Below, one piece after another: positions 1 to 8,810 of a stretch of DNA of 64,000 nt. The position numbers were made by a program, and so were the translations under genes. Positions within the stretch are counted from its first letter, which is position 1, and each line of letters starts with the position of its first letter. This stretch comes from RH-AL1 sp050013235 (GTDB lineage Bacteria > Pseudomonadota > Alphaproteobacteria > Rhizobiales > Beijerinckiaceae), in the NCBI GenBank assembly GCA_050013235.1, contig JBEKFQ010000012.1:1-64000 (forward strand). Direction: 5' to 3'. The notes under the pieces are model-generated. The model did not search any database. It was not told where the DNA came from and saw only the letters and a list, made by a program, of their open reading frames with translations.

Positions 1-141
1 CAAGCCCCGCGAAACAGGCCAAGAACCCTTCCATCGACCCACCCTCTCAAGCCAAAAAGCCTGAGCGGTGCAGAATCGATCACCAAATCACACGCAAGCG
101 AATTCGATATGCGATTCCCCTGCCTCTGCCCCGCCCCGGCA

Positions 142-170
142 TTGACTTCCCGGCCTCTCGCGCCCTACAC
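142..170 (+). promoter_or_regulatory. Candidate sigma-70 promoter of the cobalamin operon
   Basis: TTGACT at 142-147 and CTACAC at 165-170 are separated by 17 bp, a fair match to a housekeeping promoter. It lies just upstream of the point where the riboswitch should begin, so the transcript would start near 177 and carry the whole aptamer. Motif match only. Confidence 0.4.
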
Positions 171-184
171 CAAATTTCATCTCG

Positions 185-395
185 ACGGTCCCGTCTCGCG
201 ACGGGTCAAGAGGGAATGTGGGGCCCATCTCTCGGGCCGCGAGCCACAGCTGCCCCCGCAACTGTATGTGGGAAGCTCGGACACCAATTCAGCCACTGGA
301 TCGCCCCGGCTCGCCGGATGGTTTGGGAAGGCGGCGTTCGAGCGATGATCCACGAGCCAGGAAACCTGCCGTCACCATCCGCGCGTGCTCCCGGC
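185..395 (+). promoter_or_regulatory. Cobalamin (AdoCbl) riboswitch
   Basis: The leader carries the hallmarks of the cobalamin aptamer in order: a GC-rich opening stem followed by the AGAGGGAA block near 210, the GCCACTG block near 293, the GGGAAGGCG block at 325-333, and the B12 box GAGCCAGGAAACCTGCC at about 354-370. It sits about 90 nt before the first gene of an operon with two cobalamin-synthesis genes, so high cobalamin should shut the operon down. A following CG-rich segment with the CCCCTCGGGAAAAAAG pattern near 425-440 could take part in the expression platform. The exact 3' boundary is uncertain. Confidence 0.9.
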
Positions 396-481
396 GGGGT
401 GTCCAGGAGCCCTCCGGCTGTTTTCCCCTCGGGAAAAAAGCGCGCATTATCGCACCCCTGCGCCACCGCGCGGGAGCAACC

Positions 482-898
482 ATGACCCTTTCGAGCGAGC
501 TTCGAGACCATCTTCCCGGAGAAGCCGCCGCGCCGATGCGGCTCTATGTCTGCACCACCTGCCGCGAGGCCGGTGACGATGCGGACGACTCCGCCGCTCG
601 CGCCGGCGCGCGGCTTTATGCAGCATTGATCGCCGAACCCGCCGATCCCGCCATCGCGATCGTCCCGGTCGAATGCCTCAGCGTTTGCACGCGAAGCTGC
701 GCCGCGAGCTTCGCGGCGCCGGGCAAATGGACCTATGTCTATGGCGATCTGCCTTCGGCACATGCCGCCCGGATGCTTTTGGACGGCGCACGGCTTTACG
801 CCCAGGCCGGGGAGGGCCTGATTCCCTGGAAGCAACGCCCCGCCGCGCTCAAAAAAGGCGTCGTCGCGCGCGTCCCGCCACTGCCGGGGGTCTCGTGA
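482..898 (+). CDS. DUF1636 family protein, thioredoxin-fold ferredoxin-like
   Basis: A 138-residue protein with cysteines at about 24, 27, 65, 69 and 73, in the arrangement CTTC then CLSVCTRSC. This is the pattern of DUF1636 proteins, which resemble thioredoxin-like [2Fe-2S] ferredoxins and are often found beside cobalamin or CobW genes. It is the first gene after the riboswitch, and its TGA overlaps the GTG start of cobH (GTGA), so translation is probably coupled. The ATG at 482 was chosen because a GGGAG ribosome site lies just upstream; longer in-frame starts would run into the riboswitch. A metal-binding or electron-transfer role in cobalamin synthesis is inference; the true function is unknown. 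Confidence 0.85.
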   Translation: MTLSSELRDHLPGEAAAPMRLYVCTTCREAGDDADDSAARAGARLYAALIAEPADPAIAIVPVECLSVCTRSCAASFAAPGKWTYVYGDLPSAHAARMLLDGARLYAQAGEGLIPWKQRPAALKKGVVARVPPLPGVS

Positions 899-1521
899 GC
901 ACCGCTTACATCAAGGACGGCGCCGAGATCTACCGCCGCTCCTTCGCGATCATCCGGGCCGAGGCCGCGCTGGCGCGGTTTAGCCCGGAGGAGGAGCGCG
1001 TCGCCGTGCGGATCATCCACGCCTGCGGCATGGTCGACATCGCGGACGAGATCCAATTTTCCCGCGGTGCCGCGGCGGCGGGCATGGCGGCGCTGGCCGG
1101 CGGCGCGCCCATCCTCTGCGATTCCGCGATGGTGGCCGATGGCGTCACCCGCGCCCGTTTGCCCGCGCGCAACGAAGTCGTCTGCACCCTGCGCGAGCCG
1201 GAGATTCCCGCCCTGGCCGCGCGGCTCGGCACGACGCGTACGGCGGCGGCGATGGAGCTGTGGCGCCCGCATCTTTCCGGCGCCATCGTGGCGATCGGCA
1301 ATGCCCCGACGGCGTTGTTCCGGCTGTTTGAAATGTTGGACGCCGGCGCGCCGCCGCCCGCTCTCGTCGTTGGCATTCCCGTCGGATTCGTCGGCGCCGT
1401 CGAATCCAAGGACGCGCTGATCGCCCGGATAAATCTGCCCTTCGTGACGGTGCGCGGGCGGCGCGGGGGCAGCGCCATGGTTGCCGCCGCCGTCAACGCG
1501 CTCGCGAGTGTCGCCGAATGA
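895..1521 (+). CDS. cobH: Precorrin-8X methylmutase CobH/CbiC
   Basis: CobH moves a methyl group from C-11 to C-12 of precorrin-8X to make hydrogenobyrinic acid in cobalamin synthesis. The 208-residue product has the family start YIKDGAEIYRRSFAIIRAEA, the catalytic-histidine region RIIHACGMVDIADEIQFS at about residues 40-57, the PILCDSAMVADGV segment and the C-terminal GIPVGFVGAVESK block. The length is normal for the family. The start is a GTG overlapping the previous stop by 4 bp; longer in-frame reading upstream is a shadow of the DUF1636 gene. It is followed by cobI after 10 bp. Confidence 0.95.
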   Translation: MSTAYIKDGAEIYRRSFAIIRAEAALARFSPEEERVAVRIIHACGMVDIADEIQFSRGAAAAGMAALAGGAPILCDSAMVADGVTRARLPARNEVVCTLREPEIPALAARLGTTRTAAAMELWRPHLSGAIVAIGNAPTALFRLFEMLDAGAPPPALVVGIPVGFVGAVESKDALIARINLPFVTVRGRRGGSAMVAAAVNALASVAE

Positions 1522-1531
1522 AGGACGCGGG

Positions 1532-2260
1532 ATGACTCTAGGGCGCCTCTATGGCATCGGGCTTGGACCCGGCGATCCCGAATTGATGACGCTGAAGGCG
1601 GTCCGCTGTCTCCAGGCCGTGCCGGTCGTCGCCTTTTTCGCCAAGCGCGGCCGGCGCGGCCATGCCCGAACCATCGCGGACCACGCCATGCCCGCGAATT
1701 GCGAGGAAGTAGCGCTGGAATATCCCGTGACCACGGAAATCGCGTTGCAGGATCCAGCTTACGCCGCGAGCCTCGCGCCGTTTTACACCGAGGCCGCCGC
1801 CACGCTCGCGCGCCATCTGGCGGCGGGGCGGGATGTAGCTCTGCTCTGCGAGGGCGACCCATTGTTCTACGGCTCCTTCATGCATCTCTACGTCAGGCTG
1901 CGCGGCGCGTTCGCCGTCACCATCGTCCCCGGCATCAGCGGCATGTCCGGTTGCTGGAGCGCGGCCGGCCTGCCGATGAGCTGGGGCGACGATGTCGTCA
2001 CCATCTTGCCCGGTACCCTGCCGGCTGCGGTGTTGGAGGCCAAACTCCGCGCCAGCGATGCCGCCGTGATCATGAAAATCGGCAGGAATTTCCCTAAAAT
2101 CCGCGCGGCGGTGGAGGCGGCGGGGCTGATGGCGGATGCGGTCTATGTCGAGCGCGGCACGATGGAGGGCGAGACCGTGATGCCGCTGGCGGACAAGCAC
2201 GATGGTGTTGCGCCATACTTTTCCATCATCCTGCTTCCCGGTCACGGCCGCAGGCCCTGA
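1532..2260 (+). CDS. cobI: Precorrin-2 C20-methyltransferase CobI
   Basis: An S-adenosylmethionine-dependent tetrapyrrole methylase that adds the C-20 methyl to precorrin-2. The 242-residue protein opens with LYGIGLGPGDPELMTLKA, the SAM-site glycine loop, followed by ALLCEGDPLFYGSFMHLY and VPGISGMSGCW, all typical of the CobI/CbiL group. The ATG at 1532 has an AAGGA ribosome site at 1521-1525. Its TGA overlaps the ATG of the transporter gene by one base. The neighbouring cobJ and cobM genes are not in the window, so the pathway is split or continues upstream of it. Confidence 0.93.
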   Translation: MTLGRLYGIGLGPGDPELMTLKAVRCLQAVPVVAFFAKRGRRGHARTIADHAMPANCEEVALEYPVTTEIALQDPAYAASLAPFYTEAAATLARHLAAGRDVALLCEGDPLFYGSFMHLYVRLRGAFAVTIVPGISGMSGCWSAAGLPMSWGDDVVTILPGTLPAAVLEAKLRASDAAVIMKIGRNFPKIRAAVEAAGLMADAVYVERGTMEGETVMPLADKHDGVAPYFSIILLPGHGRRP

Positions 2261-3129
2261 TGCGCGGAATCAAGGGATGGTTCATCTCGTTCGCCTTCGT
2301 GATGTTCTGGTCGAGCGGCTTTATCGTCGCGCGGTTGGTGCGGCCCTATGCCGAACCGCTGAGCTTCGTCAGCCTGCGTTTTGCTTGTGCCGCCGCGCTG
2401 ATGGCGCTGATCGCTTGGGCCGGGAATGCGCCCTGGCCGCGAACGTCGCGGGGCTGGTTCAACAATCTCGTCGCCGGCACCCTGATGGGCGGGGCCTATA
2501 TCGGCGCCACGTTCTGGGCGGTCAAACATGGTTTGCCTCCCGCCATAGCGGCCTTGCTCTCGGGGCTTCAACCGCTGCTCACGGCGGCATTGGCGACGCC
2601 CTTGCTCGGCGAGCGCGTCGGCGCCCAGCGCTGGGCGGGCATCGTGCTCGGCTTCGCGGGCGCGCTGCTCGTGCTGGCGCCCAACTTGTCCGGCGTCAAC
2701 ACCGCGTTACCGCTCGGCGTCATCTTCGTGGGTCTGCTGGCGATGCTCGCGATCACGTTCGGCACAATCTGGCAGAAACGGACGGGCGGCGTGGTGGATT
2801 TGCGCAGCGGCGCGACGATCCAATTGCTTGGCGGCCTCATCGTCACCGTGCCTCTCGCGCTCGCGTTGGAACATGGCCATGTTCCGCTGATCCTGCCGGT
2901 CGTGGCAGGCCTCGCCTGGGCCGTGCTCGCGCTCGACATCGCGGCCGGGCTGTTGCTGCTGTCCCTCATCAAGCGCGGCGCGGTGGCCGCCGTCACCTCG
3001 CTGTTCTATCTCAGCCCGCCCGTGACCGCGCTAATGGCCTTCGGCCTGTTCGGAGAGAGTTTGGCTCCGATCCAATTCGCCGGTATGGCGCTCGCCGCGA
3101 TCGGCGTCGCGATCGCCAGCCGGGGGTGA
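2260..3129 (+). CDS. EamA/DMT family transporter
   Basis: A 289-residue inner-membrane protein with about ten hydrophobic segments and the two EamA repeats, as in RhaT/YdcZ-like drug/metabolite transporters. The first repeat begins FVMFWSSGFIVARLVRPYAE and ends with PLLTAALATPLLGERV; the second ends FYLSPPVTALMAFGLFGESL. The start codon overlaps the cobI stop (TGATG), so it belongs to the riboswitch operon. The substrate is unknown. Its place in the operon makes a cobalamin precursor, a by-product or a metal complex possible, but no sequence feature shows this. Confidence 0.85.
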   Translation: MRGIKGWFISFAFVMFWSSGFIVARLVRPYAEPLSFVSLRFACAAALMALIAWAGNAPWPRTSRGWFNNLVAGTLMGGAYIGATFWAVKHGLPPAIAALLSGLQPLLTAALATPLLGERVGAQRWAGIVLGFAGALLVLAPNLSGVNTALPLGVIFVGLLAMLAITFGTIWQKRTGGVVDLRSGATIQLLGGLIVTVPLALALEHGHVPLILPVVAGLAWAVLALDIAAGLLLLSLIKRGAVAAVTSLFYLSPPVTALMAFGLFGESLAPIQFAGMALAAIGVAIASRG

Positions 3130-3130
3130 G

Positions 3131-3877
3131 TTATTTCAGCTTGGACCAATCGTACTGGTAAAGCTCGCATAACGGGGGCTTTTGCACAGGGGTCAAGGCG
3201 GTGAGAATATCCTGCGCGCCCGCGAGATGGCGTGGGTTCGCCGTATCGAAAATCTCGTCCGTCGCGGAGAGGATGATGCCTCCGCCCGTCAGCCGGTCGA
3301 CAACGGCGGAGGCCGGCGGCACGACCTTGGGGGCGATGTCTGGCGGGATATACGTCATCCAGGCGAGATCGAACACGCCGTAGGGCTTCGGCAAATCGAC
3401 CATGCTACTCGGATAGGCCCGGCCGAATTCGGCGTCGAAAGATTCGATGAGCGCGATGAAGACCTTTTTCCAGACCCCATGGTTGACGATGGAGGGATCT
3501 GGCTTGTCGACCCATGAGGACTGAAAAACAATGTGCCGGAACGAAAATTTGGCTCCCATGTGTCCCGAAATATTGACGGCGGTAGGACTATCTTCCATGG
3601 AATTCAATAAAAAAAAGTGATAGCCGCTCGAGGGTTCGGGCTCGCCATCGTCGTTCCTGGAAACCCGCGCTTCGACGGCGGAGACGAAATCATGCCGGAG
3701 CGCGTTGAAATCCTCCGGTTCATCCGTCCCCCCAAGGATCCAGTTGGAAAATGCAGGGTGCAAGGGCTCAATCCGGTCGAGGAAGGTGAGATAGCGCGTG
3801 GCGATCTGCGACGGCGTATCGCGCCTGATATTCCAATAGGCACCTAGGGTTTGAAGCTCAGGAATGGGGATCAGCAT
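3131..3877 (-). CDS. Immunity protein 52-like (Imm52), orphan
   Basis: A 248-residue soluble protein. The start region LGAYWNIRRDTPSQIATRY, followed by a FLDRIEPLHPAFSNWI segment, resembles the opening of Imm52 proteins, which protect cells against secreted polymorphic toxins. I chose the ATG at 3877, preceded by GAGAGG; an upstream in-frame ATG would add 16 residues. No toxin gene lies next to it: the plus-strand neighbour is the transporter (1 bp away, convergent) and the upstream gene is a flavoprotein. Codon use is less GC-rich than the neighbours, which suggests transfer. The family call is from memory of the motif and is moderate. Confidence 0.55.
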   Translation of the reverse strand: MLIPIPELQTLGAYWNIRRDTPSQIATRYLTFLDRIEPLHPAFSNWILGGTDEPEDFNALRHDFVSAVEARVSRNDDGEPEPSSGYHFFLLNSMEDSPTAVNISGHMGAKFSFRHIVFQSSWVDKPDPSIVNHGVWKKVFIALIESFDAEFGRAYPSSMVDLPKPYGVFDLAWMTYIPPDIAPKVVPPASAVVDRLTGGGIILSATDEIFDTANPRHLAGAQDILTALTPVQKPPLCELYQYDWSKLK

Positions 3878-4038
3878 AATTTTTGGAGTCCTCTCGCCCA
3901 TGGTGTTTCTGGCGGATAAGGCCATTGCGCATCGCCAGGATAGCCGAGATGCACGACCCTGACACGGTGGCTTTGCCGATATTTAGCTTCCTCGCATTCA
4001 CGGCTCCGCGCGCCATTCAGTCTGAACAGCTCTCCCCA

Positions 4039-5019
4039 TCACTCTCCCTCGTAAACCGCCACCTTCGCCGCCAACCGCGCCACCGCCGCGTGATATTCCT
4101 GCGCAAACCGTTCGATCCGCGCCGCCGCGGGCACAATCGCATCTACGCTGGCGATGCCTTGGCCCGATCCCCAGATGTCGCGCCAGGCCTTGGCGCTGCT
4201 GCTGCCGGCGAAATTCATCTTGGACGGATCGGCTTCGGGCAAAGCATCGGGATCGAGCCCGGCGTTGACGATGGACTTGCGGAGATAATTGCCGTGAATG
4301 CCAGTGAAAAGGTTGGAATTGACGATGTCCGCCGACGTGCCCTCGACGATGGCCTGCTTGTAATCTTGCGCCGCGCGGGCTTCCTCCGTCGCGATGAAGG
4401 GGGAGCCGATATAGGCGAAATCGGCACCGGCCGCCTGAGCGGCGAGGATAGCCGCGCCATTGGCGATCGCGCCCGAGAGCGCCAGCGGGCCATCGAACCA
4501 TTGCCGGATTTCCTGGATCAAGGCGAAGGGCGAGAGCCGCCCGGCATGGCCGCCGGCGCCGGCCGCCACGGCAACCAGGCCATCCGCGCCCTTCTCGATG
4601 GCTTTGCGCGCGAATTTGTCGGTGATCACATCGTGGAAGACGGTGCCGCCGTAGCTGTGGATGGCCTGGTTGACCTCGACCACCGCGCCGAGCGAGGTGA
4701 TGACGATGGGCACGCGGTGGCGGACGCAGAGTTCGACATCGTGCATCAGCCGTTCGTTGGATTTATGCACGATCTGATTCACCGCGAAGGGCGCGCTGAG
4801 CCGGTCGGGATATTTGGCATCGTGCTCGCCGAGTTCCCCTTGGATGCGGCGCAGCCATTCGTCGAGCACCTCGGCCGGGCGCGCGTTCAAGGCGGGAAAG
4901 GCGCCGACGATCCCCGCTTTGCATTGCGCGATCACCAGCTCCGGCCCCGAGAGAATGAACAGCGGCGCCCCGATGACCGGAAGCCGCAGGCGGCCCTTAA
5001 GGGTTGCTTCAAGAGTCAT
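4039..5019 (-). CDS. NAD(P)H-dependent flavin oxidoreductase, nitronate monooxygenase family
   Basis: A 326-residue TIM-barrel FMN protein of the nitronate monooxygenase / 2-nitropropane dioxygenase family. It shows the usual LPVIGAPLFILSGPELVIAQ start, the GAGGHAGR segment (about residues 152-160) that carries the proposed catalytic histidine, and the phosphate-binding GADFAYIGSPFIAT block. Class I enzymes oxidise alkyl nitronates, while other members are NADH:quinone reductases, so the exact substrate cannot be read from sequence. The gene stands alone on the minus strand, divergent from the fatty-acid operon with 364 bp between them. Confidence 0.9.
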   Translation of the reverse strand: MTLEATLKGRLRLPVIGAPLFILSGPELVIAQCKAGIVGAFPALNARPAEVLDEWLRRIQGELGEHDAKYPDRLSAPFAVNQIVHKSNERLMHDVELCVRHRVPIVITSLGAVVEVNQAIHSYGGTVFHDVITDKFARKAIEKGADGLVAVAAGAGGHAGRLSPFALIQEIRQWFDGPLALSGAIANGAAILAAQAAGADFAYIGSPFIATEEARAAQDYKQAIVEGTSADIVNSNLFTGIHGNYLRKSIVNAGLDPDALPEADPSKMNFAGSSSAKAWRDIWGSGQGIASVDAIVPAAARIERFAQEYHAAVARLAAKVAVYEGE

Positions 5020-5383
5020 GCGGCAAGATCCTCTGGTTCGATCGGGTTTCTTTCATCTCGATAGAAGCGTTATTTCGCGGCGCCTAAACCCGGACGAAGG
5101 AGAGAGGCCGCGCCCTCTTGCGGATGCCTCACGATTTGGTATGTAGGTTACCGCATACGTCAAGGCACGCTCTTTTTTGGCCAGCCGCCGCGCGCGGCCG
5201 GCCCCGGGGGAGCCCTGGCGAGCCGAGGGCGCCGGCAAGCCCGGTTCTTAAGACAGGGAGGTCAGGGATGCGGGAAGAGCGGATGCTTTTCCGGGATCGA
5301 AGCGGGAGAGAGGCGCGAGGCGCCCGCTCCACGCTCGCGGCTCCGCTTGGAACCTCCACCGGCCTTTGGCCAAAGCGGGCAGC
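5020..5383. other. Divergent intergenic region without a recognised gene
   Basis: 364 bp between the flavoprotein gene (minus) and the acyl-CoA ligase gene (plus). It must hold both promoters. The stretch around 5139-5165 is less GC-rich and could contain promoter elements, but I see no convincing operator. A site for the MerR regulator of the downstream operon is expected here and was not identified. Confidence 0.4.
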
Positions 5384-7051
5384 ATGACGAATCAAACCGG
5401 CCTGAATCTCGGGGAATGCGCGGTCCAAGACATTTGGGCCAATTCGGCGCGCCAATTCTCCCAACGCCCCGCCATCGATTTCATGGGCCGCCGTTGGACC
5501 TATGGCGAGGCCGATGCCTTGGTCGATCGCACCGCCGCGGGCCTTCAGGCCTTGGGTGTCGTGAAGGGCGACCGTGTCGGCCTATGCTTGCCGAATACGC
5601 CTTATTCCGTGTTTTTCTTCTTCGCGATCCTCAAGATCGGCGGGACCGTCGTCAATTACAATCCGCTCTACGTGGCGCGCGAACTCGATCATCTGATCCG
5701 CGACTCCGGAACCACGGTCATCGTCACGATCGATATCGAAGAAATTTACGGCAAGCTGAACTCCGTCGCGAAAGCGGCGGGCGTGCGCAAGATGATCGTC
5801 TGCTCGCTCGGCGGCGCGCTGCCTGCGCTCAAATCCGTGATCTACAACGTGATGAGGTGGAACCATCGCGTCCGCAAGCTTCCCAACGACGGGTTCCATA
5901 TTTGGTTCGAATCGCTGATCGCCGGCGGCGGAACGCTGAAGCCCGCGGCGGTCGATCCCACGAACGATATTGCCGTGCTGCAATATACCGGCGGGACGAC
6001 GGGCACGCCGAAAGGCGCGATGCTGACGCATGCCAATGTCGTGGCCAATTGCGGCCAAATCGACGCCGTGGCGTCGGGCTTGCAGCCTGGCGTGACCCCC
6101 GGCGGCGAGCGCCTGCTTGCCGTGCTGCCGCTGTTCCATGTTTTCGCCATGACCTGCTGCATGAATTACGGTTTCATGATCGGGGCGGAAGTCGTTCTTC
6201 TGCCTCGCTTCGTGCTGCGCCAATGCATCAAAACCTTGGCGCGCCGGAAAATCACGATTTTCCATGCCGTCCCCACGATCTATTCCGCCATTGCGAAAGA
6301 GGCCCCGAAGACCCGGAGCGATCTCTCGTCGATCCGCTTGTGCATTTCGGGCGGCGCGCCGCTTCCCGCCGAAATCCGTCAATCCTTCGAACGCGTGACC
6401 GGCTGTTCGCTGATCGAGGGTTATGGCTTGACCGAGGCCTCGCCTGTCGTCGCCTGCAACCCGCCCAACACATCGGCGCGCGAAGGGGCCGTAGGCCTGC
6501 CGCTGAAAGACACGATCATCGAGCTGCGCGATCCCGAGACAGGCAAGCGGATCACCCGCGTAGCCGAAAAAGGCGAAATCCTGGTGCGCGGCCCGCAAGT
6601 GATGCGCGGCTATTGGAACAAGCCCGCCGAAACGGCGGCGGTCTTCGACGACGGCGCGCTCTGCACCGGCGATATCGGCTATCTCGATGCCGACGGGTAT
6701 CTCTATGTCGTCGACCGGATCAAGGACGTCATCCTCTGCGGTGGCTTCAATGTCTATCCTCGGGTGATCGAGGATGCGCTCTATCAGCATCCGGCGGTCG
6801 CGGAGGCGATCGTGATCGGAATTCCCGACGAATATCGCGGCCAGGTGCCCAAGGCTTTCGTCGTCTTGCGCAACGGCATGACGGCAACGCCCGAGGCGCT
6901 TCAAACCTTTCTCGAGGATTATGTCTCGAAAATCGAGCGGCCGAAAACAATCGAGATCCGGACCGTGCTTCCGAAAACCTTTGTCGGCAAACTCTCCCGC
7001 AAGGAATTGGTCGAGGAAGAAGCGGGAAAGCCGGGAGCAGCCGCGAAATGA
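5384..7051 (+). CDS. fadD: Long-chain fatty acid--CoA ligase (AMP-binding)
   Basis: Activates fatty acids to acyl-CoA through an acyl-adenylate. The 555-residue protein carries the ANL-superfamily motifs in order: the P-loop LQYTGGTTGTPKGAMLTH (about residues 203-220), the GYGLTEASPVV motif, the CTGDIGYLDADGYLYVVDRIKD hinge region (given here only in part by the family: TGDIGYLD and DRIKD), and the C-terminal PKTFVGKLSRKEL segment with the adenylating lysine. The ATG at 5384 follows in-frame TTG codons that are less likely starts. The stop overlaps the MerR gene by 4 bp (ATGA), showing one operon for fatty-acid degradation. Confidence 0.92.
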   Translation: MTNQTGLNLGECAVQDIWANSARQFSQRPAIDFMGRRWTYGEADALVDRTAAGLQALGVVKGDRVGLCLPNTPYSVFFFFAILKIGGTVVNYNPLYVARELDHLIRDSGTTVIVTIDIEEIYGKLNSVAKAAGVRKMIVCSLGGALPALKSVIYNVMRWNHRVRKLPNDGFHIWFESLIAGGGTLKPAAVDPTNDIAVLQYTGGTTGTPKGAMLTHANVVANCGQIDAVASGLQPGVTPGGERLLAVLPLFHVFAMTCCMNYGFMIGAEVVLLPRFVLRQCIKTLARRKITIFHAVPTIYSAIAKEAPKTRSDLSSIRLCISGGAPLPAEIRQSFERVTGCSLIEGYGLTEASPVVACNPPNTSAREGAVGLPLKDTIIELRDPETGKRITRVAEKGEILVRGPQVMRGYWNKPAETAAVFDDGALCTGDIGYLDADGYLYVVDRIKDVILCGGFNVYPRVIEDALYQHPAVAEAIVIGIPDEYRGQVPKAFVVLRNGMTATPEALQTFLEDYVSKIERPKTIEIRTVLPKTFVGKLSRKELVEEEAGKPGAAAK

Positions 7052-7677
7052 TCCGCCAAGGCAAAAAGCCGGATTTAAAACCATCGGCCCCGGCCGCGCC
7101 GGAGCGCGAGCCGCAAGATTATGTCCTGCCGGAGGTTGCGCCAGGCCGCAAGACCAAACGCGACGGGCAGGCTCTGGGAGAGGACGATCGCTTTCTGACG
7201 GTCACGGAAATCGCCAAGGAGTTGGGGATTACGGCGCGTGCCTTGCGTTTTTATGAAGACAAAAATCTGATTTCTCCGCGCCGTGTCGCCAATACGCGGG
7301 TCTATACGAATCGCGAACGGGCCCGGATGATTCTCATCCTGCGCGGCAAAAGGCTGGGGTTTAGCCTTCGCGAAATCAAGGATTATCTCGATCTTTACGA
7401 TGCCGATCCCACCCGGATCACGCAAACCAAAGCCTTGCTGAAGAAGATCGAGACCAGAACGAAACAACTCGAGGAACAACGCGTCGCGGTCGACCAGGCC
7501 CTGAAGGGATTGAAGCAGCTCGAAAACGACGCTCTCGCCGTCCTCGAATGGGCGGAACGCCGCGGCACCGGAGAGAAGCCGGGGCCAGGATCCGGTAAGA
7601 CACGTCACAATTCCCTTCAGAGCGTCGCCACGGTTTCGGCCACGCCCACCGTCGATCATCAGGAGCCCAAACTATGA
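7048..7677 (+). CDS. MerR family transcriptional regulator of the beta-oxidation operon
   Basis: A 209-residue regulator. After a polar, proline-rich tail of about 45 residues comes the winged-helix domain LTVTEIAKELGITARALRFY (about 51-70), then EDKNLISPRRVANTRVYTNR, then a long coiled-coil dimerisation helix to about residue 165. No cysteine pattern for metal sensing is visible, so a small-molecule or acyl-CoA signal is more likely, as in LiuR-type MerR proteins. It overlaps the ligase gene and the thiolase gene by 4 bp each, so it is co-transcribed with the enzymes it probably controls. The low-complexity C-terminal tail of about 40 residues has no assigned role. Confidence 0.88.
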   Translation: MIRQGKKPDLKPSAPAAPEREPQDYVLPEVAPGRKTKRDGQALGEDDRFLTVTEIAKELGITARALRFYEDKNLISPRRVANTRVYTNRERARMILILRGKRLGFSLREIKDYLDLYDADPTRITQTKALLKKIETRTKQLEEQRVAVDQALKGLKQLENDALAVLEWAERRGTGEKPGPGSGKTRHNSLQSVATVSATPTVDHQEPKL

Positions 7678-8810
7678 CAAACGCCGTTATCGCGGGTTAT
7701 GCTCGCTCGCCGTTCACGCTCGCGAAAAAGGGCGGATTAGCCAAGGTGCGCCCCGACGATCTCATGGCCGAAGTGGTGCGGGCGCTTGTCGCGCGCACCG
7801 GTGTCAAGCCCGAGGATATCGAAGATCTGCTGCTCGGCTGCGCGTTTCCGGAAGGCGAGCAAGGCCTCAATCTGGCCCGCCTCGTGGCCTTGAACGCCGA
7901 TTTGCCGCTGTCGGTCAGCGGCGCCACGATCAACCGCTTCTGTGGTTCGTCCATGACGGCCATCCATGTCGCGGCGGGCTCGATCCTACTTGGCGCGGGG
8001 GAGGTTTTCATCGCCGCCGGTGTCGAGAGCATGACGCGCGTGCCGCTCGGCGGCTTCAACCCGCTTCCCAATCCCGCTTTGAACGCCAGGCTTCCCGGCG
8101 CCTATCTCGGCATGGGCGACACGGCGGAGAATGTCGCGCGCCGTTGGGATATCAGCCGCGCCGCGCAAGAAGCGCTCGCGGTGCGCAGCCACAAGCTTGC
8201 CAAGCACGCCCAGGACGAAGGCCATTTCAGAGACGAAATCGTTCCGGTCAAAACCGGTAACGCGACCGTCGATCAAGATGGCTGCATCCGCGGCGACACG
8301 TCCCTCGAAGGATTGGCCGTGCTCAAGACCGCGTTCGACGCCGAAGGCTCGGTGACGGCCGGCACGTCGTCGCCCTTGACCGACGGCGCCTCGGCGGTTC
8401 TCGTGACCAGCGAAGCTTACGCGAAAGAGCACGGTCTCGTGCCGCTGGCCCGGATCGTCGCCGTCGCCGTCGCGGGCTGCGCGCCCGATGTCATGGGCAT
8501 CGGCCCCGTCGCCGCCACGCGCAAGGCCCTGAAGCGCGCCGGTCTCACCATCGATCAAATCGATATCGTCGAACTCAACGAGGCTTTCGCGGCGCAGGCC
8601 CTGGCTTGCATCGCCGATCTCGGCATCCGCGAGGAGACGCTGAATATCGACGGGGGCGCGATCGCGCTCGGTCATCCGCTCGGCGCCACCGGCGCCCGCA
8701 TCGTGGGCAAGGCGGCGAGCCTGTTGAAGCGTGAAGGCGCCCGTTACGCCCTTGCAACGCAATGCATTGGCGGCGGCCAAGGCATCGCCACGATTTTGGA
8801 GCGGATCTAA
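7674..8810 (+). CDS. fadA: Acetyl-CoA acyltransferase (3-ketoacyl-CoA thiolase)
   Basis: Catalyses the thiolytic last step of beta-oxidation. The 378-residue protein has the nucleophile cysteine in NRFCGSSMTAIH (about residue 84), the VELNEAFAAQ motif, the histidine motif GGAIALGHPLGATGAR and the second catalytic cysteine in CIGGGQG near the C-terminus. All catalytic residues are present. Its start overlaps the MerR stop by 4 bp and its stop overlaps the next start by one base, so it works with the downstream multifunctional enzyme. The symbol is by function; it may be one of several thiolase paralogues. Confidence 0.93.
   Translation: MTNAVIAGYARSPFTLAKKGGLAKVRPDDLMAEVVRALVARTGVKPEDIEDLLLGCAFPEGEQGLNLARLVALNADLPLSVSGATINRFCGSSMTAIHVAAGSILLGAGEVFIAAGVESMTRVPLGGFNPLPNPALNARLPGAYLGMGDTAENVARRWDISRAAQEALAVRSHKLAKHAQDEGHFRDEIVPVKTGNATVDQDGCIRGDTSLEGLAVLKTAFDAEGSVTAGTSSPLTDGASAVLVTSEAYAKEHGLVPLARIVAVAVAGCAPDVMGIGPVAATRKALKRAGLTIDQIDIVELNEAFAAQALACIADLGIREETLNIDGGAIALGHPLGATGARIVGKAASLLKREGARYALATQCIGGGQGIATILERI

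Noticed and set aside
3883..5064. A 393-residue plus-strand frame opposite the nitronate monooxygenase gene
   Set aside because: The minus-strand flavoprotein has all family motifs; the opposite frame has no recognisable domain or ribosome site.
5347..7677. A single 776-residue frame covering the acyl-CoA ligase and the MerR gene
   Set aside because: Only its last 209 codons code for a protein (MerR). The first part is the wrong frame of the ligase gene; there is no ligase-regulator fusion.
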